Assembly (NCBI GenBank): GCA_013365365.1
Contig: JABVXU010000785.1
Span: forward strand, 1-20,519
Origin: Cruorifilaria tuberocauda
Lineage: Eukaryota > Nematoda > Chromadorea > Rhabditida > Onchocercidae
Direction of reading: 5' to 3'
Length of the DNA stretch: 20,519 bases
The position numbers and the translations under genes are program-made. The notes beneath the pieces are model-generated. The model saw only the letters and a program-made list of their open reading frames with translations. It did not search any database and was not told the DNA's origin. Positions 1-12,000 of this stretch are shown in pieces (positions within the stretch are counted from its first letter, which is position 1; the number at the start of each line of letters is the position of its first letter).

Positions 1-30
1 TATATGCGCATAGCCTAAGGATACCAATTC
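1..30 (-). CDS. RhoGEF exon w (post-PH, runs off the window)
   Basis: The acceptor is CTTCCCACAG. It joins the previous phase-1 exon to give GIGILRLCAY and continues past the window edge. No domain can be assigned from so few residues. The phase fit and the good acceptor are the support. Confidence 0.6.
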
Positions 31-3000
31 CTGTGGGAAGCAGGATGTATGTCGTCAATTATTGATGAGGAGGAATATGATGGATGATGAAATTTCGTAT
101 TAAAACATGGACAAAGGAATGAAAAGGATAGCAATAAAATATTTAAAAATTTGGAGGAAAAACGAATCTCAAAGAAAACTAAATAAAAAAAAAACTAGTG
201 AATCCATAGAAATCGTTGGGATAGAACCGGATATCATCTGAACCGAAAATTTTAAGACAATATGGGAATTGATTTCCAATTTACTAAGCCACTAAGAAGT
301 TTTAGAAAAATTCTAATCCTGAAATAATTTCACTCTATTTCTAGTCAGAATAAGTTTCAAACCATCACGCTAACCCTTATCTTATTACGATTTATGAATG
401 CTAGAAGGCAGTGTCTACCAATTTTCCCGAAATCTCTGAATTATATTATATGCATATATTTTTTTATAAAAATAACTGCGAAATCGTTATCACTTTCATA
501 CTGTATCCAAATTTGGATTTTATTATCAAACGATACTATTATCACGTTGAAATGAACTAACCATGTTCCGGTGCCATATTTTTTGACAATTCAATTGCTT
601 TCTTCCACTGGTCAACATCGGCTTTGGAAGCGAAACTCACAACAAACAAATCAGGACAAGGATCATCAGAAAGTAAGAAAAATAATTTCGTACTACGCGG
701 TACTTCACGAACCAATAACTTATTTAGCGCAATTACTGTGCTCTGCAACTTCCAGTTATCAAAACAAAGCTATTTTAAAAAGTTTCAAGATTTAAAAACT
801 TTGGCAACATATCGGGAAATCTGAATTCCGAAATAAAGTAGAATAAAACAATTGAGAGACAGTAAATTCGATGTAAAATTCTAAATAAGGCAACGCTCAC
901 ACTAAAAATGAAAAACGCAAGCCAAAAAATTAACCCCGGATCCACGATCAAGAAATACATATCTGTTGCTACTCGAATTTGTCAACATGATCAGAATATC
1001 GTCGAACAATACTATTACTACTTCTGAAATGTATAAATTTAAGTATTTCTGAAGACATAGCGATTATACACATTCGTGTTTCCTGATTTCTACCAGATAA
1101 CGTAACACATATACTACGAAACTTGAAACATTTTTATAATAAAGCCACGCTCACTTTATAATAAAACAATGATTTCCGACAATAACAATTGAAAAAATTA
1201 TATACCTAATCACGTGTCCAAAATGCTATTAAAATGTCTAATTCATAGCAATACTGCTTTGTTCTTTTCTTTTTCACTTTTATAAGTTCCCATACTATGG
1301 TTTAAAAAGCGAGTTAGAACAGAAACTTCAACATATTATGGATGTCATAAAACATTGAGAAAAATTACATATTCCTATCAAACAATAGTTGAAAGTATAA
1401 GACTAAAAATCCAAATGAATACGAAAAGGCATAAATCGACGCTAGCAATCAAAAAAAAGTCCACCTGTTCCTTCATGCTTCTTCTGCGAATTTTGGCACA
1501 TTGCACTTCCTATACAAATCACGTGTCGTTTCTCATTGCTGCCACTTAGTATGAGATCATCATACTGAAATATGCGGGAAGTAAAAGTGAAAACCAAAAT
1601 CTCTAAAAATTTTTAGTGTTTCTAAAAAAGTCCATTTAATATAAGGATATTAAAAGAGCTTCACACCTAACTTATCTATAATTTTGATCAAATAGACTTT
1701 AGATTTTTTTAGATAACTTGCTTATCATTCCAGCTCTTGTGCTATCATTTCCAACATTCCTTCAAACCCACAACAGTAAATATTATGCATCTCTTTTCTG
1801 AGACAAAAATGAACCGAAATATTAATGAGGAAAAAAATTAATTAACATTAACGCACTGTAAAAAAATCATTTGGTCCAAAGCGACCTTTCGACGAATGGT
1901 CCATTTGTGAACGTATTCGATCCCAACGCCTAGATACTTCTAATTTGGCAATTTCGTCGTTAACATGCATTGCAAATTTCTTTACCGCTTGATGAGCTCG
2001 TACACTTTCTTCTTTTGCTGCACCACTTTCCATCTCAGTAATCTACAATAAATTATGCTGGTTACATTCAAGAATCTAGAAATCTAAAAGAATCCAATTT
2101 TAAAAATAACAAAATTAGAATATTAATCGTTTCATATATTTCCTATCATTTGACTGTGCTTAAAGATGATAAGTTTTTTTGACTTGATGCGTAAATTATT
2201 ACGAACAAAGCAACTAATGGAAAAATAAACACGAGTAAAGATGAAATAACTACATAATTATTTCGTATCTTTCGCATTAGTTTATTAAACGTTAAACAAC
2301 TTTTCTATAGTGTATAGTATTATTTGAATTTGTAATGGTTATACTGTTAGATCTTTCATTCCTGTAGTTATTTTTTCTTTCAAATTTAATTTTAGTTTTA
2401 CATAAAAATCCAAGATAAAATATCAACGGAACGATCCGTGATAAGTTATTAATCAGTTATATTGGAAGTATGAGTTTCTATGAACGAGGGATGCAAATTT
2501 TAATGCTCACTTTTTCAACTAGTACAGGATATTTGGTCAATCTCTGAGCAATCAGTAGCAAACACATTTTGAAAGTTCTTCCTTTGTAAGTTGAATCTTG
2601 TTCATATTGCTGAAAAAAATTAAATTATGAAGATAAATATAAATACAAGATATAAATACAAATGGAAATTTTACATAATTTTGATCTAATACTGATTTTC
2701 TCGAAAATAACTTGATAACAATCAAATTATCTTACATAGAAAAATTTTCTGAGCTCAGCATTTTTTAACATCCATTCGTCGTATAAGCGACCGCATTGAT
2801 CATATTTTGAACAAAATTCCGTGTAAGCACGTACTGCAGCTTGATTTCGCTCTCCCTTTTCAAACTGCAGGCAGAATTTGTTGCCAAGATTAACATTAAC
2901 AAAGTAAATATAATTAACAAAGTAAAGTATAATAAATAAATAAGCTATTATTAAAAAGCAGAAATTGGTTATAATATTGTACAATTGTCAAAAATAAAGA

Positions 3001-6000
3001 TAACTTTACTGAGGACGTTTCAGACTACTAACTTTAACTCTCTAAATTGAACTGTTTATGCTTGCCCAACTTTGGAAGAAATCCAAACTAAATATTACTT
3101 ACTTGGTTTTAAAACCTAGCTATAAGTTATTTCCCATCTATTTTAATTCGATGAATACGAAGCTTATAATTTCAGCATATGAAAATCGTCAATCTTTTCG
3201 GCACAATATGAAAATATTTTGAGAAAAAATCTCATATTTCTTACCTCTGAATAAATTATTTTTGCTACCGAATTAACAACTTCTGTTTCTAATTTTTTCC
3301 GGTTCAATTGCCGCAGGAAATTCAGATGAAAATCAAGCAAAGCATCTAATACAGGTGGAATCAATTCACTCTGTTTTGCCTCATCTAAAATACCCTTCAC
3401 TCGAAGTCCTTCTTGATAGACCTGAAAAGGTACACATTTATTTTCATATAATAAATTGATTAAGAAAATCAATTTCAAATTCAAATTAACTTAAATCATT
3501 CATATTGCTACTATAAAATTCTTGATCAATGCTACGCAAGTGAAAAAACTTCAAGAGAAGAAGGATATCCCGAAAAAAGAATAAATGGATTCATCCCTAC
3601 TTTGATGATGAAACGAAATCTGAAGATGCATTCAGTAAGAAGATTTAAAGATTTAGACAGAGCTTCTTGATATTAGCAATATTATGCAAGAATTCTCTCG
3701 TTCATCCTTCGTTACGCCTTTTAAAGATTTAGCTGGTAATATAAGTTCTTGAATAAGATTTTGCTTTCAAGTTTAATTAAATTAAATTGAAAACACCTAC
3801 TTGCTGTAGAATTACCAACACTTGACAATGATGTTTCTCAGTCAAATATAACTCTGAAAACAGATATCCAAAATCATATCTTTCAAGAGTACCGAGAATG
3901 AGCAAAGAAATTATTGATAATTACAGATATAGTAAAAACAAAATCACTTCCTAACCATGAATAATGTCTTGTTTCTTCTGTTCTTTTTTGCTTAATTTGA
4001 GAGAATAGTTATTGGATGACCACGTTGACGGCTCCTCATTCCATAGATCCAAATCAGCCCATTGCGGTTTGTTCCTGGAATTTAGAGACCAACTTCCAAA
4101 TTATTCGATTCAAACCAGAAAAACTTTTCGCGTGTCGAACATTCATTTTGGAAGATTTTCGAGAGAGTAACTCACCATAACAGTTTATTACAAAATTTCG
4201 CTAGACGATAAACATAATATAGATAAACGAATTCCCAATTATTCTATTATTATCATATCTGATAAATCAGTTAATTCGTTGCACTAAGTAGGATTTACTA
4301 AAGCACAGTATAAAGAATTAAATTGTAAAAAGTATGTAACATGAAATAAAAGTGCTTTAAAAAATTTATTAGAAGGAAATGCTCTTACACTTCTGGGATA
4401 AATTTTTGCGGTTCTTTATTGAGATGTGCAGTTAAATAACGACCATCACTTATGCCAATTGTATTTGGTATTTTGTCCAATAATGGTTTAGTAAAGCTAT
4501 CCAGTGTCGCTGAAATCAAGATTCGTGGTTTAAAACAAAATTTAAAAAGAAATTTTAAGATAAAAATAACTGCGAAATTCAAATAATATCCAAAATATTT
4601 AAACTTTATCGCAACCTCAGCAATTTTTCTACGCAGTAAATCTCTTCATACCATGTCATGAAGCTACCAAGTTGTATGCTTAATAAACTGTTTGCATGAC
4701 TGTTTATTTTATCAATATTTTCTCATATCTAGTTTTTGACCCAACAAAGGTCACTATGTATATAGCTCCTGCTCGAACATGTGATATAATAACTAACTTT
4801 CAAATCCTTCTGCAACTACCGATCGCTTCTGAAAACAAAAGTCAAAAATAATAAATCAATAACACCATTGTTTTTGCAATAACATTTTAAAACAAAACGG
4901 AACAAGTGTGAAATCATGCAACTGCAGAGACAAATAATTTCAAATGTCATTTTATGAAAAAAAGTGATATACTAAGTGATATAAATTTGACTACATAAGA
5001 TATTCCGACCTTAATGGGTAAGAATGCTTCATGAATTATTATGTTTTGGATAAGATTTGAGACTTAAGTCATGCAAATTAATTTAAGGCTTTGTCTAAAT
5101 CAACTAATAAATGTGGGAAAAATGCGTTGGACTTTTTCTTTAAGGATACTTTTTTTCTTTAATAGAATTCCAAAAAGCATCCAAACTTACATCATTCAGC
5201 GGTGAGATAACATCCGAAAAACTTCGCAAATCGGATTTCTAAAACAAGAAAAGCAGTCAATTGGATTAATTGAAAAGTTGAAATTCAATTAATAAAGATA
5301 TGGAAATATATTTGAAATATAAAAAAAAGAATTTTAGAGTAAATCTGATTTGTATATCAAAATCAGAATTCTTTTTGGAAAAGTCCTTTCGAATTTTTAA
5401 CTCAACAAGTTTACTCCGCTATTGAACAAATTCACAAAATTAACGTGAGGGTTAACATGATGACCCTCCAAAAAAGCTAAAAGTCTGTGATAGTTAACGA
5501 ATAGTTGAATGAATTAGCAATAGAAAGCATGCACTCTTTCAGTATTATCTTTTCATAAATATTTTTGTAAATATTTAACAAAAATTTTTATCGATCAGTA
5601 GTCAGAAATTCGGAGATGATTCAAGTTCGGAGAACTTCAAGAAAAAACTTATTTCTTCTTGATGAATTTATTTAAAAAATATTAGAAATATAAATTACTT
5701 ACACGAAAGAAGTCGAAAAGTATGCTTGTCTTTCGTGAATGTTTCTTTTCAATGCGAATTTTCTTTTCATACTGCATAGGACTAAAAAGTTATACTTTTT
5801 TGTTTTTCTCTTTCTTGATTGCTCCAAATTTTAAAATCCAGATTTTAGAAGTGAACAATATTCTGTTCTTATTTCCTACCAAAAATGAAATAATATCTAA
5901 AAGTAAATCTAACTTATCCGATTTCCTCCGAGTGGAAGCAATAGCTGTTGTTCGGGAAGATCGTTGAGGTCCAATAACCTGAAATTATTCCTCCAATTTT

Positions 6001-9000
6001 TAAGAAAAAACCATAAATGTTAATAAGAATGGAGCAGAAGTAATATTACACGATGAATAATAAAAGCACAACAACTTATACACAAAGAAGTGCAACTAAT
6101 TTCTTTCTCACTATCATTGATAAAAAACCTATTAAATTTGCAGTCAGATATCTAAATGTCAGATAAAAAATTTTCGAAAGAACTTTCGGAATTTTCATTC
6201 CAAAAACATACTTTTTTGAAAAACTTTTTGAAAAGATTTAATAAACTACAAAAATGAAATATCTTGAATTTCATGGTAAAGTAATTTGATAAAAAATTAT
6301 ACTGATTCTCTAAGTAATTAAACTTCGGCCATACTACAACATATAACATCACAAAATTTAAGAGTACACTGCTACTATAATTATCATATTGCACAATGCT
6401 TAATCTCACAAACAACAGCAAAAATGACACTACAACTATATAACTCATGCAGCGTTTGATAGAATTTAAACTACATCGAAATTTACCAGATTTCGCAAGA
6501 AAAAGCAACATCTGATAAAGCTGAAAACTTTAGAATTTAATTTATGCGTGACATGATGGCAAATCTGATCAACTAAATTAATCGAGCCATAATTAATACT
6601 TTTAATACATTAAAATTACAAATAATTAGTCTAGATAATTGAGTTATCCTATCGTTCATTTCATGATATATATTAAATGAATGATCAGACCGTATTCGAC
6701 GATTCGAGTTTAAAAAAATGAGTTTTTTGTGGAAAATCTTCAGTTTTGAATTTGTATCGATAAATCCAAAAAATTATTGAACCAAAAAGGATTATACCTG
6801 ATGCGGTCCAAATGCTACTGGTAAAGCTTCTTTCCATTTATACTTTTCTTTATGTTGAGCGGGCGAATGAATTTGCATATTTTGGATTACTTGTTCAGAT
6901 AAATCTATGATGTTCAAACGAGATGTTTTCGAGCCTGAAATATATTCAGAACCATATTTCACCCAATCTATAATTAATGAATAATGGATGGATTTATTAA
7001 GTATGATGACCTTGATGAGATTGAGATGGTAAAATCATTTCATTGACGTTCGGAGATGAGGATGACAAATTCTTGGTGCCATCCAATGCTAGAAGTCTTG
7101 CTCGATTCTTTATGAAATTATTCTCCTCTTTCAAAATCATTTGACTTTTACATCGCTCCGAAAGCTCACCATTTCGTGATGATGAATTACGCAACGGTAC
7201 TGATTTCTTCAGCGGTGCCTAAATTATGCTCAGAAAAAATTCATGCACCAATTCAAGGAAACATTTCGGGATAAAATTCTTATTTCTAATTCAAAGAATT
7301 TCTTTATAAATTCTCGAACAACAACGATGTCAAATCATGTTTGGTGAAAAATGATATCGGTTGAAATTTCTACAGTTTAACAGAACATTTTGTACTAAAA
7401 TAAATTTCTTTCCACAATTTGGCGCAAACAATCAAGTTCTCCCCATATTCCTACTCTAAACAGAATTTTGTTCCATCATAACAGTATCAAATTTGTATCG
7501 AAAAAAGGAACTATCTGATAATCTAAAACATATATCAAGAGTACTGAAATAACTCCAAGTGTTACCAAAATTCAAATTTTAGAAAAAAATTACCCGTTCT
7601 TCTTGATCATATACCTTTTTCAATACACTTCTGCTTTCAGATCGCCAGCGGCGATGCTGTGAAACAATACCAACAACATCAATAGCTCTTTCATGATGAC
7701 TTGTTTCAAGCAAATTAGGCTCATTTATTAATATATCCGAATTACACATTTCATTTTCCTGTAGAAAAAAAAATCTAAAAATATAATTTTTAAATTTCAA
7801 ATGATAATTTTTAACATTTAAAGGGATGTAAAATGTATGCCATCACCTATACCATAGAGCAAATGAATAAGAGTACAAAGATATTTTCAAGTAATGATAG
7901 CAAGGTGATTTAAATGTTTTCTTTAATGAACGCTTTTAACAACTGCCATCATTTTATCATGAAATAAAATGACTGGTAAGATTTGCACAAGCTGAGATTG
8001 TTCTACTCATACCCAAAAAGAAATATGGAAAGGAGGACAACCAAATGTAATAATGAGTACTTATGAAAACACTAAACTCCTTAACTGATTTAGAATATAA
8101 GAAGCTGCTCAAAACCTTAAAGGTTTCGGTGTTATAGTAACGCTATACTATCTTAAGTGATGCTATATTCGTAAAATTTTTTCATTTTTTTTCTTTGGAG
8201 AAATGAAAGAAAATACATGGCGAATTCAGAAGCAGTTATATAACACTATATTAGTACAGAAATAAGCGACATTTTTCTAAAGTTTTAAATAACGATAGAA
8301 GAAACTCACAGCGTAAACATCACTATGTTCTGATATGACGCTCAATTCACGTGAAGAATCCGAAAACGTAGTTTGGAATTTTATGCAAGATGAAGGCGAA
8401 GTGGGATTTTCGACATCGGAAGAATGTTCTTTTTTAGGATTCGGATGTACTTCACTGCAAATGTATTTCAGTGCATCTCATATTTCGAATCTAATTTCGT
8501 CAAATAAATCTTGAATCACCTTTAAATAAAATTCTCATCTTCATGAGTGATCCTCACAATAATCAGACGGGTATGAATGGATGAGATACTGTTAACTTGA
8601 ATCTGAGAATTTTAATAATAATATTTTAATAATAATTTTAATAATAATAACCTTCATGGTAAAAAGGATAACATAAACTCAACAGATAACTTACCCTTGT
8701 TCTTGAGTTAAATTAGTTGAAATTTCAAGATAAAAACGTACTTTAATTCGGGTTGTCTTTCAAGTTCCTGAGTCGATATATGGCTATTTATTTTATCTAC
8801 AAGATTAGCATTCGGAAATTTCACGACTTGAGGCGTAAAATGCAATGAACTTCCAGTAACCGTGGATGACTCAGACAGCTTCTTGGAATTTTCAAGCAAT
8901 AATAATTCATTCGACCGATTCTTCAACATAGGTAATTTATGAATCATGTATTCATTGTTTCGCAAATTTCCTAAATTCGAAATAAAAAAGGAAAACTGTA

Positions 9001-12000
9001 GAAACTCACGAAATTCTGCTCACATAACATTTCTTTACTGGGTGTAATTTGGGATAAATTGGTCACCGACTGCCACTTCCAATTGTCCTTTACCGCATTC
9101 GCATCAGTTGATACATATCCTATATCATCATGACTAAGATCGATTTCACTACATGCAGATCCTGAAAATTTCAATTCAATGCATTTGTTGTCTTAACAAA
9201 TTTGAGCATTCCACCTTCTACTTTCATACAGCAAATGCGATGGAAAAAAAATTGGACAATAAAAATATAAACATTACTAATTGTTTTCTTCAATTTTCAA
9301 ATTTATCAAAAATTTGTATCCGCTATGTCTAACAGAAGTATTTAAACATAACTAAGCAGACAGAAAAATGAATAAACAACTGATAAGGTGACAGAAAATG
9401 GTATTTTTTTTTAATTGAAAAAAAAACAACTAACTTCCATTACAACAAAATGACAGTTGATTTTCGCATTCGTAGCAACAGTAAGAATTGTGTACTTTCA
9501 AATGCGAATAAATAAATTAGAAAAAAAAGCAAGAGCATGAATTTCAGGAACAAAAAACCAAAAAACCTTGTTTTTCAAACTGACAATTTCTTTTAACTAA
9601 ACAACTATGACGCGTCCTTCAACATTAATCAAAATTTTTAAAAATTATTCTCATGAATTTAACAACTAACCATAAAGCAAAAAAAAAACAAACCATGATC
9701 AGGTGAGATGCTATGTCTTGAAATGAAATATGATAGCGAGGGGTCAAATAATGGCTCCTCCATTAAAGCACTTAAATCTTCGCAAAAATGAGGAATTTTA
9801 TCCGACTTTTCGTGTAAGTCTAAATTCCGTGAAGCAGATCGGTTTCGACTGCCAACACTCAAACTTCTCCTTCCTAAAATTTTAAATTTAAAAAAAATGA
9901 AAATTAATGCATAAAACTGTTCCTTAAAAAGTATGAAGGATTTTTTTTGTTCGATCCTACAAGTTGCTAAAGATGACGAGCTGATAAAAAATATACTTTT
10001 GTCACTTCATTTCTTAACGAAAAATAAAATTTGAGATATTAAATTTTCTCGAAGGTTCAATCAATTCAGGTCAGTATTGCGATATTTCAACTGTCAGGAA
10101 ATTGCAGTAATATGTTACCAAACTTAACGAAAGCGTGGAAAAAGATATGAATTAAGAATCATTTTAAATATTACATATCCTGCTACTAAAATCAATTAAA
10201 TTAACAATTTACTAAATTTCTACAAATGCTATTCACTCCAATGGAAGTTATGGAAGCAACGCAAGCAAAAAAAAATTCAGAGAGCTCAGCATCCTTTTAA
10301 GGTACATCTTTCATTACCTCATTAAGAGCATTAAACGTAATCAAAATAATCGTATTGCAAGCAGAAAAATTCAAAAAAAAATGATTTTCTAAAATCAATA
10401 TCAAATGACTCTTGATTTAAGTTTTATTTACAAAAAATTTAAACAAGATGTTTGTCTTAAATAGAGGGATACAAATGAATGAATGAATTGGATATGTAGA
10501 AATTATTTTTGAAGAAAAAAATAAAACAAATCCATTTTCATCTTCTTTCTCTTCTCGAAAGAAGTTTGCAAAAATACCGTTGTCTTTGAAACAAAATGCT
10601 GAAGATGTTTTGAAATGACTGACTGAAACCATTACCATTTTTAGACATCAATAAAAAAAGAACTCATAAAACTGATTATAATTAATAAATGAATATCAAA
10701 AATGAATATCCTTTCCAATTTCTTTCTGGCTTCTCTTTCGCTTGTTTCTTTAGACACCGTCATAAATTCCTGCCCAGAGTAAGGAATGAAAAGAATGAAA
10801 TTTGTACAGAAATTATCTAAGACAGGTGAAAAACCCACTTATCAGTACTAGTCAATAAGGAGACAAGAATTTTGAATATTTGTGACAAAAAAAGGAAAAA
10901 TGGATAAATACGTTGAATCAATGCCTTGCTAAAATGAATTAGGTTCGAATTAGATTAAAGATTAAAAAGGCAGGCGGATACAAATCGAGTTTCATTCATA
11001 TGATACTAATACAAAAGCTTTTAGTGAACATTTCATCAACTGCTTGATTGATCTTTGATTCACTAACAGTATTTCTAAAAAAATCCTATCAAGCAATGAA
11101 AAACCTGGAATGCATCTAAAATCATGGCCTTTATTAGTGCTTTTCCAATAAACAACAGCACCTATGCTTTATGCCGAGTAAAGTTGTGAAACTTAACAAG
11201 ACGACAGCAGAATGTCAATAATGAGACGATACGATTAAAAAATTATGAAAAATGTTGTCCAGAATTTTAAAACGGAAATGAAACTATCATTATTGAAAGA
11301 AAATATGCTCTTTTTGCTGGAAAGGATTGTTCATATTATATTTCTCCAGATTTAACTGAACTCAGCCTTTCTCTCGAAACACAGATGAAGAATTTACATA
11401 ACCTCGAGAGATAAATAAACGATACAAATTAGTAACTGATTGCAAATAATTGATGCATTAACTATTACTTTAAATATAAACAGTTGGGTGAGCAATGAAA
11501 GAATAAATTCTTAATCAATAATGATAACAAATCGACCAACCTATACAACGTGTCATTTCAATTTCTTTATCGAGTGCTGATAATGAAACTGTAATTTGTT
11601 CCATTGCAGCAGGTGTTGAAGAATTCATCAACGAAACAGGATTAGTGTCAACAACATCAACAAAATTTTGACTTCTGGATCTGCGAAGTTTGAAGAAAAA
11701 GTTACTTGGTAATTGAATTGGGGACAACTGTCGACATTCAGCTTTATCAAGTGCATCAGTAGAAGACGATTTCCTGAAAATACATTAGCAAAGAACAAAA
11801 TATTTGTTTATACTTTTTTATAACACTGTAATTTGAGAATGTTTGGACTTATTTCTTACAGTATATATTTAATCTGTTATGCAGTCAATATCAGAACATC
11901 AAAATATATAAGGGAGACTGTTTTTGTTAGGATTCGAGCGATAAGATTTGGAAATACCAGAACGAATAATTTAATAAAGGATCCTAATAGCATCTTTCAT

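Noticed and set aside
35..160. Ser-rich minus-strand open frame near the window start
   Set aside because: No AG acceptor upstream in that frame; the CCCACAG site at 31 gives a phase-compatible exon instead.
775..960. 61-codon minus-strand hydrophobic open frame
   Set aside because: It overlaps the true PH exon u in another frame and runs through its intron.
1690..1795. Minus-strand stretch after TCTCAG reading MHNIYCCGFEGMLEMIAQELE-like sequence as an alternative exon
   Set aside because: Its entry phase does not match exon s with either donor, and it ends in stops without a donor; PH alignment does not need it.
6152..6511. 119-codon minus-strand open frame in an intron
   Set aside because: Composition is Phe/Leu/Tyr/Ser-heavy as in AT-rich noise, and the flanking RhoGEF exons splice across it in phase.
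10641..10838. Minus-strand stretch MTVSKETSEREARKKLER as a RhoGEF exon
   Set aside because: It follows a CAG but has no usable GT donor before the frame becomes AT-rich, and exons b and c already join in phase.
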